In this document: positions 47,685-55,291 of the stretch, in pieces
Numbering within the stretch: the first letter of the stretch is position 1
Layout: each line of letters begins with the position of its first letter
DNA from: REEB95 sp963762425
GTDB lineage: Bacteria > Pseudomonadota > Alphaproteobacteria > ATCC43930 > CGMCC-115725
Assembly: GCA_963762425.1 (NCBI GenBank)
Contig: CAVXKY010000007.1
Span: 62,001-126,000, forward strand
DNA: 64,000 nt
Direction of reading: 5' to 3'
Position numbers and translations under genes: made by a program
Notes under the pieces: generated by a model
Database searches by the model: none
Told to the model about the DNA's origin: nothing
The model's input: only the letters and a program-made list of their open reading frames with translations

Positions 47685-48649
47685 CTACTGTGGAAGGCGT
47701 TTAAGCGCTCTAATGCAAGACAATCAGCGTTCATCGAATAGACGCTGTTTTCTTTGCGCGACTTATCGCCACCTTCCAAGTCGCGAGGCCAGTTTTGATG
47801 GCTCAACACGAGGCGGAATTCGCTCTTATAGAGGAGCTAATCTACAGTGCCGAGCAGTTCCATTCCCACGGCGACGTTGTTGTGGCATGATTTTTTGTGG
47901 TGATTAGATTATGTGTATGGTTTTGTATTGTTTGTTTCTGTATGGAGATAGCTGTTATGAGAGTTTAAGTTTGTGATATATGTTTAGTATAGGGTTATAT
48001 TTATGGTTTGGTAGTTTAGATTTAGTGTGTTAGGTAGATTTTATATTTTGATGTATTCTTTATAATATTAGAGAGTTTTTGGATTTCTAGTATGTGTATT
48101 GGTATTTAGTTTGTTGTAGTGTGGTTTATTTCTGTTATTAGAGTGTGTGTAGGAGTGAGTTTTTTAATGTGGTAGGTTTGGTTATATTTTGATATTTGGG
48201 TGTTGGTTTGTAGATTATATTTTGGTTTTTAGGTAGATTGTTTAGAGTTGTTTCTTTTATGGGTCGAATGTGTTTTTATTTTAGTTGGTTGTTACTTGCT
48301 TTTAGTGGTGGTATAGTTATTGTTTGTATTTTGTTATTGATGATTATGTGTTTTAGGTTTTTTAGGCTTTTCTCTATTTATTTGTAGCGCGATAGCTGAA
48401 ACAATTTTTCTTTCGTGGGGAAGTGGTTGATCCACTGTGCAGGGGAGCTAAGTCGTTGAGAGTGCGTGACGAACATGCGGCCAATCTGCACTTCATTGCG
48501 TTTGCAGGCTGATTCGTAAACGTAAAATTCTGGGGAAGGCTTACTTGAACATGAGCGCACGCCTTTGCCCATCACCCCTATGTTGTTCACGTATTACAAG
48601 AGTTCGGCGTCCATTCCAGGATGTTGCCTTGAGTAAATTCGATTATCAG
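47685..48649 (-). pseudogene. darG: darG antitoxin remnant (macrodomain + C-terminal domain), partly C-to-T hypermutated
   Basis: DarG is the macrodomain ADP-ribosyl-glycohydrolase that reverses DarT marks on DNA and binds DarT through its C-terminal domain. Just after darT, minus-strand frames give EFTQGNILE, NNIGVMGKGV, YESACKRNEVQIGRMFVT and FPTKEKLFQLSRYK, all macrodomain blocks of DarG but split by indels. Further on, inside the C-poor tract, the frame gives IEKSLKNLKHIII, TITIPPLKASNNQLK (normally PPLGAGNGQLEW-like) and HIRPIKETTLNNLP, then ILEIQKLSNIIKNTSKY of the C-terminal domain (normally LLEIQKLAYFLQEAGE-like). Past the tract GMELLGTV and RKQRLFDER fit the DarG C-terminus. The likely start is CTG 48649 overlapping the darT stop; the last stop is near 47685. 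Confidence 0.75.
47890..48362 (+). other. Tract nearly devoid of cytosine on the plus strand
   Basis: I count 9 C in the 470 nt from 47891 to 48360, with one C-free run of about 120 nt (48133-48253), while G remains common and T is about half. Both edges are abrupt: normal composition resumes left of 47889 and right of about 48365. The tract lies inside the darG remnant, where it appears as nearly complete loss of G from the coding strand. Confidence 0.9.
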
Positions 48650-49289
48650 TAATACCAACTTCTCTTGGTGGCGATCTGGATTCCCTCAGCTGCGCTGCCG
48701 AGTCGCGCTTTCATAGCGTTAGTAACTTCATCGCTATAACACACTATCCCTAGAATCGCACCAATCGGAAGATGCCTATGGATTAGCGCCTGGCTTGGTA
48801 GCGGTCCTTTTTATTTAGGTATTGAGGGTCGCCGCGAAAATCGCGGTTGTTCCATATTTCCCGATCAAGCTTTGCCAAATCATCTAAATCCGTGAAGTAC
48901 TCGACAGTTCTCAGTGACGCATGTCGGTCGGTGAAAACGTAACGGATGTGTTCTTTATCGAATTTCGGGAGAGAGGTGACGATGATTGCGATTTCGTCGT
49001 TTTCGCGCTGCCGGATACCGTTATAGCCGGTCTTGATCTGATACATCATCACTGAGTGAGGAGTGAAGTAGAACGGTATGTAATCACTCAGTGGTCCGCC
49101 AGGCGGGCACGGGACTATCTGAATTCGGCGCTTGTCGATTAGTTCGGTATTGCCTATCGCCACGTAATGGGGATCAGCAATATCGGAATTTTGGCAATGC
49201 ACCTCGTTCTGGACGATCCATGGGACATTGTCCTTATGGATGATCCGGAAAATGTAGGCATTTTCTGGGCTATAAAAGTGACTCGGCAT
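48646..49289 (-). pseudogene. darT: darT toxin with one-base deletion at the catalytic glutamate
   Basis: DarT is a DNA ADP-ribosyltransferase toxin. The first 168 residues (ATG 49289 to stop 48783) carry the family blocks YIFRIIHKDNVPWIVQN, LIDKRRIQIVPCPPGGPLSD, YIPFYFTPHSVMMYQIKTGY and YVFTDRHASLRTVEYFTDLD. The family then needs QAE with the catalytic Glu; here the DNA reads CAA GCC AGG, i.e. KKDRYQARR-stop. Restoring one G between 48791 and 48792 gives QAEALIHRHLPIGAILGIVC and a normal family ending near RSWYY at stop 48646, about 214 residues in all. So the toxin is intact apart from this frameshift. Confidence 0.85.
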
Positions 49290-49395
49290 GGGATCACGAT
49301 GCTATACCAAACATTGACTGTAGTGCTAGGTGTCCAAACCGACTATTTGTGTAGATTCCCTGGTTTTTGTGTAGGTAACACCTTCTTGTGCAAAC

Positions 49396-49406
49396 CAATC
49401 CCGGCC
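49396..49406 (+). repeat. Right copy of island-edge direct repeat
   Basis: caatcccggcc; identical to 44094-44104. Lies about 75 bp before the rlmB start. Confidence 0.45.
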
Positions 49407-49479
49407 CTTGGCTTTAAAGAGGCGGCGCTTTGTCGGGGCGGGTCCAGAGTCTATGCTGCGGGGCCTGAGCAAAACCCGC

Positions 49480-50415
49480 ATGAACCGCAACAATCGCAAT
49501 AACACCAACAATGGACATCAGCCCCGCAACGCGCGGGACCGGAAGCCCTCGAACCGGCCCCCCAGCCAAGCGCCAAGCCGGCCGCAGAACCGGCCCTCGA
49601 ACCGTCCGCCAAGCCGGCCGCCGGCTGCGCCTGCGCGCCAGCTCCCGCGCCAACCCGCGCGTCAGCCGGGATTTCCCTGGCTCTATGGCCGCCACGCGGT
49701 CGAAGCCGCGCTCGCCAATCCGGCGAGGATCTGCCGGCGCTTCATCGCGCTCAATGAGACCGCCGCCGAGGCGCGGGCGTTGCTGGCGGCGGCGCGCGCC
49801 GAGACGCCGGCGGCCGGGCTTGAAGTGCTCGACCGCCGCGAATTCGAGCGGCTGCTGCCGCCGGGCGCGGTGCATCAGGGCCTGGCGCTGGCCGCCGAGA
49901 AACTGGCCGAACGCGACCTCAATGCGTTCTTGGCATCGCTGCCCCAGGACAATGCGCCGCAGATCATTGTCGTGCTCGACCAGGTGACCGACCCGCACAA
50001 TGTCGGCGCCATCCTGCGCTCGGCCGCCGCCTTCGGCGCGCTGGCCGTGCTGGTGCCGGAGCACGGCGCGCCGGCGGTGACCGGCGTGCTGGCCAAGGCG
50101 GCCTCGGGCGCGCTCGAGGAGATGCCGCTCCTGCGCGTCGCCAATCTCGCCCGGGCGCTGGAGCAGATCAAACAGGCCGGGTTCTGGAGCCTGGGGCTGG
50201 AGGAGAAGGCGGAGCGCACTCTGGCCGAGCTCGACCTGCCGGCGCGCATCGCGCTGGTGCTGGGCGCCGAGGGCAGCGGCCTCCGGCGCCTCACCCGCGA
50301 GCATTGCGACTTTCTCGGCCGCCTGCCGACGCGCGGCAATATGGCCTCGCTCAACGTCTCGAACGCCGCCGCGGTCGCGCTTTACGCCTTGTCGCAGCGG
50401 ACAACCCAACGCTGA
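49480..50415 (+). CDS. rlmB: 23S rRNA 2'-O-methyltransferase of the SpoU/TrmH family (RlmB-like)
   Basis: An RlmB-like enzyme that methylates a 23S rRNA guanosine ribose. After an Asn/Arg/Pro-rich low-complexity N-terminus, the substrate-binding domain begins at FPWLYGRHAVEAALANP. The SPOUT knot has DQVTDPHNVGAILRSAAAFG, LVLGAEGSGLRRLTREHCD and MASLNVSNAAAVALYAL. ATG 49480 (MNRNNRNN) is taken as start; ATG 49453 and TTG 49408 are open alternatives, and the last would begin almost at the island edge. Other TrmH-family targets are possible. Confidence 0.88.
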   Translation: MNRNNRNNTNNGHQPRNARDRKPSNRPPSQAPSRPQNRPSNRPPSRPPAAPARQLPRQPARQPGFPWLYGRHAVEAALANPARICRRFIALNETAAEARALLAAARAETPAAGLEVLDRREFERLLPPGAVHQGLALAAEKLAERDLNAFLASLPQDNAPQIIVVLDQVTDPHNVGAILRSAAAFGALAVLVPEHGAPAVTGVLAKAASGALEEMPLLRVANLARALEQIKQAGFWSLGLEEKAERTLAELDLPARIALVLGAEGSGLRRLTREHCDFLGRLPTRGNMASLNVSNAAAVALYALSQRTTQR

Positions 50416-50500
50416 GAATCCGGCTGGATTTTGTTTCGCCGATTCGCGGCGGGAATCGTTTTGCGCGCTGAAAAATCCGACGCCGCCTCGCCACGACCGC

Positions 50501-50514
50501 ATTACCTAGATCAA
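50501..50514 (+). promoter_or_regulatory. FNR/Anr-like box upstream of the DUF1059 gene
   Basis: attacctagatcaa has a perfect right half (ATCAA) and a degenerate left half against TTGAT-N4-ATCAA. Its centre is about 62 bp before the ATG at 50570. Confidence 0.35.
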
Positions 50515-50569
50515 TGCGTGCCGGACAGGAGTATTATGGTGCGGCTAGAAGACCAACCCGGAGGATCAC

Positions 50570-50743
50570 ATGAAAGAGCTTCGTTGCAAGGACTTGAAGA
50601 AGCGCTGCTCCTTCGTGGCGCGCGGCCGGACGGTCAGCTCCGTCATGACCAAGGCCGTGAAACACGCCAAGACGAAGCATAAGATCGTGAAAATAAGCGC
50701 CGCCATGAAACGGAAAGTGCGGGCCGCCATCCACACGGTCTGA
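50570..50743 (+). CDS. DUF1059-family small protein (57 aa)
   Basis: A 57-residue product, MKELRCKDLKKRCSFVARG followed by VSSVMTKAVKHAKTKH and a basic end. The CKD...C.FVARG and H..T.H pattern is that of DUF1059, small proteins of unknown function. GGAGGATCAC immediately upstream is a strong ribosome-binding site (7 nt spacing). Confidence 0.8.
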   Translation: MKELRCKDLKKRCSFVARGRTVSSVMTKAVKHAKTKHKIVKISAAMKRKVRAAIHTV

Positions 50744-50754
50744 CGCGGCGCCGA

Positions 50755-51204
50755 TCAGAGGCGTTCGGATTCCGGATCGATTGACGGGTAGCCGAGCGTG
50801 GCCATGCCCTCTTCGAGGTAATCGCCGAGCGCCGGCATGCCGATGAGATAATCGGCCGAGTGCCGACGGTGGCGTTCGCGCGCCAGCTTGCGGGCGCTGG
50901 ACCATTCGTTGCGCTCGAAATCGCCGCGTCCGACCCAGGCCAAGGCGATCAGGTCGACGATCTCGTCGTCGTTGAGGCCGTCGATGGCGCCACGCAGTTC
51001 TTCCAGCGTCGGATCGTCGGCGTGATCCTCGAGAACGGCGCTATCGTCGTCATCGTCGTCGGCGGGATTCGAACCCTCATCGGCCTCCTCATCCTCCGGA
51101 TCGACTTTGACGTCGAATTCGCGCGCCTTGAGGATGATGAAACCGACCTTATCGGAACCGATATTGATCGGGACCGGATTTCTGGTTTCGTCGATTGTCG
51201 GCAT
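50755..51204 (-). CDS. DUF3775-family protein
   Basis: A 149-residue acidic cytosolic protein. An Asp/Glu run sits at about 36-60, then LRGAIDGLNDDEIVDLIALA, WVGRGDFERNEWSSARKLAR and YLIGMPALGDYLEEGMATLG, which match the alphaproteobacterial DUF3775 family. Function is unknown. A perfect FNR-type box lies 73 bp upstream of its start. Confidence 0.8.
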   Translation of the reverse strand: MPTIDETRNPVPINIGSDKVGFIILKAREFDVKVDPEDEEADEGSNPADDDDDDSAVLEDHADDPTLEELRGAIDGLNDDEIVDLIALAWVGRGDFERNEWSSARKLARERHRRHSADYLIGMPALGDYLEEGMATLGYPSIDPESERL

Positions 51205-51276
51205 CGCCCGTCTCCTTGCCTGCGGCCTTCCCGCCGCAAATGGTGGTCAATGCTAGGGCGGCACGGCATTGGCGCC

Positions 51277-51290
51277 TTGATTCAAATCAA
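51277..51290 (-). promoter_or_regulatory. FNR/Anr/FixK-type box upstream of the DUF3775 gene
   Basis: TTGATTCAAATCAA matches TTGAT-N4-ATCAA perfectly and is palindromic. It lies 73-86 bp upstream of the DUF3775 start and overlaps the cytochrome stop codon. Its surroundings (gcgcc-box-ggccg) are shared with the box at 51651. Confidence 0.6.
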
Positions 51291-51595
51291 GGCCGGGGCC
51301 GCAGGCTTTCGATGTATGTCACGACGTTATCGATGTCCTGGCGCGAGAGTTGAAGATCGGGCATCGCTGGATGCGGCGCCTGCAGCCAGGCATACAGCCT
51401 GGATTGGTTCTGGCCGGGGTGGCTGGCTATATCGCCGAACGAGGGCGGGGAATCCTGTACCCGCGCCACCGCCGCATCGACCGCATGGCAACCCGCGCAC
51501 CAACGCCGCGCAAGCGCGTGGCCCGCATCGGCGTCGCCTGCCCAGGCCGGCGACGCGAGCAACAAAAGGATCAAACCAGCCTGCCAACCGCGCAT
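51287..51595 (-). CDS. Small secreted c-type cytochrome
   Basis: A 102-residue class I-like cytochrome c. ATG 51595 (MRGWQAGLILLLLASPAWA) gives a clean signal peptide with AAAGGGG 8 nt upstream; the longer frame from 51634 lacks this. Haem motif CAGCH follows at about residue 33, and AMPDLQLSRQDIDNVVTYI contains the likely axial Met and the final helix. It is a periplasmic electron carrier of unknown partner. An FNR-like box lies about 62 bp upstream. Confidence 0.88.
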   Translation of the reverse strand: MRGWQAGLILLLLASPAWAGDADAGHALARRWCAGCHAVDAAVARVQDSPPSFGDIASHPGQNQSRLYAWLQAPHPAMPDLQLSRQDIDNVVTYIESLRPRP

Positions 51596-51650
51596 ACGCC
51601 CGCCCCTTTCAAAACCAGCCGCAGTTTGGGCCACGCCCGGCCGGCGCGCC

Positions 51651-51664
51651 TTGATTCAGGTCAA
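51651..51664 (-). promoter_or_regulatory. FNR/Anr-like box upstream of the cytochrome c gene
   Basis: TTGATTCAGGTCAA on the plus strand has one half-site perfect (TTGAT) and one changed base in the other (GTCAA). The flanks cgcgcc and ggccgcag repeat those of the box at 51277. Confidence 0.5.
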
Positions 51665-51753
51665 GGCCGCAGGGGACCGATTCGGCGCCGTAAATCTTGC
51701 CGCTTCCCCAGGAGGGCAGTATGACGGCTGCTGATAGGCCTTGCCCCAGGCTT

Positions 51754-51828
51754 GCCGGGTTAGCTCAGCGGTAGAGCAGCGGTTTTGTAAACCGAAGGTC
51801 GGGAGTTCAATCCTCTCACCCGGCACCA
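51754..51828 (+). tRNA. tRNA-Thr (anticodon TGT)
   Basis: 75 nt: acceptor GCCGGGT/ACCCGGC, D arm TAGCTCAGCGGTAGAGC, anticodon loop TTTGTAA (TGT, threonine), T arm GAGTTCAATCCTC, discriminator A and encoded CCA. Its 3' part from 51781 is the left attachment repeat of the island to the right and remains intact. Confidence 0.96.
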
Positions 51829-51829
51829 G
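51781..51829 (+). repeat. attL: 3' half of tRNA-Thr
   Basis: 49 bp from within the anticodon stem (ggttttgtaa...) through the CCA plus one base. It recurs without change at 56797-56845. Confidence 0.9.
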
Positions 51830-51885
51830 TCTAATCAGGGGCTTACGCGTAATTCGGAGACACGTTCAGGCGGTGATTGCGGTCC

Positions 51886-51907
51886 GGGCTAACGGCTGGG
51901 CTAACGG
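51886..51907 (+). repeat. Tandem arm-type repeats near attL
   Basis: Two copies of gggctaacgg (51886-51895 and 51898-51907), 12 bp apart. The same word family occurs near attR at 56648-56668, so these are probable integrase arm-binding sites. Confidence 0.45.
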
Positions 51908-52014
51908 GTAACGCGGCTAGGCCGGGCTGTCGTCGGGGGTTTAGTTGAGCGTACAGTCATGATATTGGCCAAGCTCAGCCTTCTGGCAAACATGCTATCT
52001 TCGATTTCAGTGAG

Positions 52015-54111
52015 TTAAAAGCGCACGTGGATCATTGGTTCGGCAACTAATCGCCTCCGAAGAGCGTGAAGTTCGTCGATCGCTTGCTGGTTCAACTGGA
52101 ACAACTCGGTTCCGATCCTTTCATCAATAATTTTTCGAGTATCGTCTGCCTCCGCATTTGCGAATGGTAACAAAGACCGAGGCGCAATTTCTTCCCAAAG
52201 TCGATCTATGGAAGAGAGGTTGGCTGGCGTAAGTCGCCTTACATCAAGCACCGGCAATTCACGAAGGACTTCGATCGGCAAGCTCACACGTCCAAGGTAG
52301 GGGCGGTTTCCATGCAACACGCGAAGCAGCAATCCCAGTGTACTATTGAACCACAACGTCAATGCTTTCTCGCAGCTCATACAAGCTTGCAATGACCCTC
52401 TCAGTTTTAGTGTGTTCCAAGACCTGATACCGAGCAGCGGGGACTCAGTCCATGCAGCAGCAATTCGTTGAGAGGCGAGCCTGAGTTCGAGCGCGACGTG
52501 GAGGCGTCCCGAATACTCCCATTGCTGATCGGCTTCAGAAGCGCGACCGCGTTTGACGAGCAGCCACGCATTAGCATCCGCGCGAACGCTGGTAACTAGA
52601 TCTGCTTTGTGATGCCATATCGCAGGTCGGCCTCGATCTCCCGTTTCAACAATTCTGTAGGGCCCTTGCGAACCTTTAATCGAATGGTGCCAAGGTCCAG
52701 TGGTGGCTAGTTCGTCCACTGTGCAGATCGGCACATCGATGGGTTGACATCCTGGAAGCCAGAGCCTGCCGTTCGACAAATGCCATCCGATTTGCATCAG
52801 TTCCGTCGACCGCAGCGCAGTAGCAATGCCAATCAGGCGCCCAATGTTCTCAGTGTTTCGTGTAACATCCTCCGACCAATTGATGCGAAGCACTTCTCCC
52901 CAAGCATCCCAATTCTCGCCTGCAGAGATTTGACGCGTCGGACCGGGGCGCTCATCTAGGCTTGGGGTCTCATTGGGATCTAATGCGAGCAATTGCCTTG
53001 CCAGGTTTGACGCGTCGATTGGATGATCGGGATTGTGCGCAAGGTTCACCACTTTTGTTACCGTGCCACGGACTCCTGCGCCGTGACGGCGTGCTACAAT
53101 TAGAGCCTCAGCAATTCGGGTGGATTTAGACATCGACACGAAACTTCGACCCGGAACCGCGTCACGCGCTGGGCGATGGCGGTCGTCGTGGCTGACCACA
53201 ATCCAATCAAATCTATATCTTCGTGCCCAGAGATCTCGCATTTCACGCCAGGAGCTACCCGTCCAAACGGCTGTCGGTAGAACGCAAGCAAATGATCCTT
53301 CATCTTTAATCCGTTCATCGATCAGCACCATGAAAGGTGATCCGCCAGCTTTCATACTTCCTGCCGTATTTCTCAGGCGGCGCTGGAGTTCCTCTCTCAT
53401 CAGAGCGCCGTCCTCTTCGGAAGCCATCAAACCGTAGAAGGATTTCCACGAGCTCGTCCCTTCTTCTTCGCTCTCAATAATCCCCTGGGATTTGAAAAAC
53501 GGTGGATTAAGGATTGCGAGATCGATTGGCGGCATCTGAGCAGGCCGAGGGGAATGCGAGGTCCCCGATGCGCCTCTCCGACCTTCAAGGGTGCCCTGCG
53601 TGGCATGCGAAAAGAGGTCAAGCGTCAGAGGCGCCGACGCGCTTGATGAGAGGAAGTCTAGGCTTCCGAGTAATGCAACCGGGTGTCCTCTCGATGATCT
53701 ATCAACGGAGAGAGGCATTGGAAAGAGATTGGTGCCGTGGATTGGCCGCGCCGTCTCCATCATTGCTAATGTCGCAGCGGCTAAGTGTATGACCGCATGG
53801 ACTACGTCGTAGCCGTAGAGGGTGTGTTCGAGAAGGTCGCCATCGAGAGTTGCTGACGGCTGTTCGCCGCGATCAAGGCGAGCACGAATGTGACGATGTC
53901 TAATTTCTTGGCTGGCGGCGACTAGCAAGGTTCCAGTGCCGCAAGCCGGATCAACTACCGAGAGGTTACGAATTTCTTCGGAATTTCCCCAGTCAACGTG
54001 CATCTCATCTAGAGCGAGTGCAGCGAGAATTATTGCGGCCGGAATGGTTGTATAATTTGGGCTCAAATACTTGCCACCAATCAGGAGCCGGTGGAAAACT
54101 CGGCCAGCCAA
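52015..54111 (-). CDS. N6-adenine DNA methylase, truncated N-terminus
   Basis: The frame is open from about 54159 with no good start; the first usable codon is TTG 54111, giving 698 residues. Methylase motif I DPACGTGTL lies at about 54-62 and motif IV in DLAILNPPF near 203-211; the C-terminal half (SGRLHVALELRLASQRIAAA, KALTLWFNSTLGLLL, LPVLDVRRL) resembles the target-recognition part of Eco57I/type I-like methylases. Related large methylases have several hundred residues before the HDLAGRVFHRLL segment, which here meets integrase sequence near 54150. It probably came from a restriction or phage-defence system; activity is doubtful. Confidence 0.75.
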   Translation of the reverse strand: MAGRVFHRLLIGGKYLSPNYTTIPAAIILAALALDEMHVDWGNSEEIRNLSVVDPACGTGTLLVAASQEIRHRHIRARLDRGEQPSATLDGDLLEHTLYGYDVVHAVIHLAAATLAMMETARPIHGTNLFPMPLSVDRSSRGHPVALLGSLDFLSSSASAPLTLDLFSHATQGTLEGRRGASGTSHSPRPAQMPPIDLAILNPPFFKSQGIIESEEEGTSSWKSFYGLMASEEDGALMREELQRRLRNTAGSMKAGGSPFMVLIDERIKDEGSFACVLPTAVWTGSSWREMRDLWARRYRFDWIVVSHDDRHRPARDAVPGRSFVSMSKSTRIAEALIVARRHGAGVRGTVTKVVNLAHNPDHPIDASNLARQLLALDPNETPSLDERPGPTRQISAGENWDAWGEVLRINWSEDVTRNTENIGRLIGIATALRSTELMQIGWHLSNGRLWLPGCQPIDVPICTVDELATTGPWHHSIKGSQGPYRIVETGDRGRPAIWHHKADLVTSVRADANAWLLVKRGRASEADQQWEYSGRLHVALELRLASQRIAAAWTESPLLGIRSWNTLKLRGSLQACMSCEKALTLWFNSTLGLLLRVLHGNRPYLGRVSLPIEVLRELPVLDVRRLTPANLSSIDRLWEEIAPRSLLPFANAEADDTRKIIDERIGTELFQLNQQAIDELHALRRRLVAEPMIHVRF

Positions 54112-54149
54112 ATCGTGGCGCGCCGTTATATTGGATTTTGCTAAACGCG

Positions 54150-54757
54150 TATCCGGCAGTCACGCTTAAACAGGCGCGTGACGCTACACCTGCCATCCTA
54201 ACTTTCTCACCCAAGGGAAACGGCCACGCGAAGTTGAGGCCGAGCGCCAACGCGAGGAGGAACGTAAACGCCGTGATACGTTCGTGAGCGCGATCGCTAC
54301 ATTCAATGAGGATAAAACGCTTGCCGGGTTGCGATCCGGCCGAGGGACCGAGGATACCTTGCGTCGCGAATTTCTTGGAGAGAAATGGAAACGGGTGCAG
54401 AGGACGACCGAACGTGACGGCGAACTAGTGACGGAATGGGTTAAGGAATGGAGCGAGGGACCAGACCCAATTTGGAGGAAAAAGCCTGTCAACCAAATCA
54501 CCCGGCGCGATGTCATCGAACGGCTGGACGAGATCAAGAAGCGTGGTGGCAAGCATGCGGCTAGACACGCGCTTGGCGCCATTGGGAAATTCTTCAACTG
54601 GTGTGCTGAAGGGGAACGGTTTGGCATCGAGATTTCGCCCTGCGTGAATATCCGCGATAAGACACTAGGCATTAGTGGACGTGACTTAAGGCGCAAGCGT
54701 GTCCTCTCGGATGCCGAACTAAGCGACGTATGGACCGCAGTGGAAGGCCTCGGTTAT
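54150..54757 (+). pseudogene. Integrase, middle fragment
   Basis: Residues YPAVTLKQARDATPAIL (54150 on) then, after a frameshift near 54210, PREVEAERQREEERKRRDTF, the core-binding domain (KPVNQITRRDVIERLDEIKK, ARHALGAIGKFFNWCAEGE) and VLSDAELSDVWTAVEGLGY. This is a tyrosine recombinase of the DUF4102/P4-like type cut off before the catalytic R-H-R-Y domain. Its missing N-terminus is at 56353-56553 on the other strand. It reads in frame into unrelated sequence at about 54757. Confidence 0.8.
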
Positions 54758-55221
54758 GCACCAGAACGCTGGTTCACGAATGCCGCCGGTAATATCCAGC
54801 CTGAACATCACTTTACTCGACAGATTTCGTCGGGACGGCTTAAGCGCCGCGATGACGGCGTAGTTTATGGATGTTTTCCGCAGGCATTTTTGATGCGTGA
54901 AAACAAATCTGAACTTTCTGGTTCGTGGCTTGAATATTTTCAGGGAACTCGGCGAGATCAGATGAGGCAAACTGTATTTGCCATTCGCGCTATGGGTATG
55001 ACAGTACGACCTCGAGATGGTCTCTCTGTTTCAAACGTCGCTCAGTTTCATTCAACATGCGCCGAATTTGGTGTTCGTGTGGGATATTGCACGAACCCGC
55101 CAAGGACAATCCAAACCCTGCATATGCGACAGTTCGCAATCTCGTACGCGACAATATGGAGTTGCTTGCTCTACTTGCGGTAGCATGTGTAGAGGTGGCC
55201 GAAGTATCTACTATTGTGTGA
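54757..55221 (+). pseudogene. C-terminal fragment of an unknown protein, frameshifted
   Basis: In frame with the integrase piece: RWFTNAAGNIQPEHHFTRQI, GRLKRRDDGVVYGCFPQAFL, SGSWLEYFQGTRRDQMRQTV, then a shift near 55082 and HEPAKDNPNPAYATVRNLVR, NMELLALLAVACVEVA to a stop at 55221. The 5' part of the gene is missing. I do not recognise the family, but the composition is protein-like across both frames. Confidence 0.55.
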
Positions 55222-55291
55222 TCTCGGGTAGCTTTTTAAGCTGGTACAACGATACGAGCCGGATGCTTGGCTCTGCCCGATTGGGGGAAGC

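Larger units (their letters stand above)
44094..49406. mobile_element. Accessory island between tRNA-Tyr promoter and rlmB
   Basis: About 5.3 kb of lower-GC sequence carrying a regulator/peptidase pair, a zinc-ribbon gene, a dead transposase and a dead DarTG locus. An 11-bp direct repeat, caatcccggcc, occurs at 44094-44104 and 49396-49406, exactly at the switch to core genes on each side. No intact integrase or transposase lies inside, so the mechanism of arrival is unknown; the repeat could be a target duplication or a short attachment site. Confidence 0.55.

Noticed and set aside
47635..47907. 90-codon plus-strand ORF and another frame ending in HSHGDVVVA
   Set aside because: Both are opposite the C-terminal part of the darG remnant, which reads GMELLGTV and RKQRLFDER on the minus strand; neither plus frame has a ribosome-binding site or recognisable family.
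47889..48362. C-poor tract as a simple AT-rich spacer, a diversity-generating retroelement or a repeat array
   Set aside because: G stays frequent so it is not just AT-rich; mutation at A, expected of diversity-generating retroelements, is not the pattern; no periodic repeat is seen. The DarG reading explains its content.
48378..48590. 70-codon minus-strand ORF as an independent gene
   Set aside because: It is the macrodomain part of darG (GVMGKGV, GRMFVT, FPTK) bounded by frameshifts, so it was merged into the darG pseudogene.
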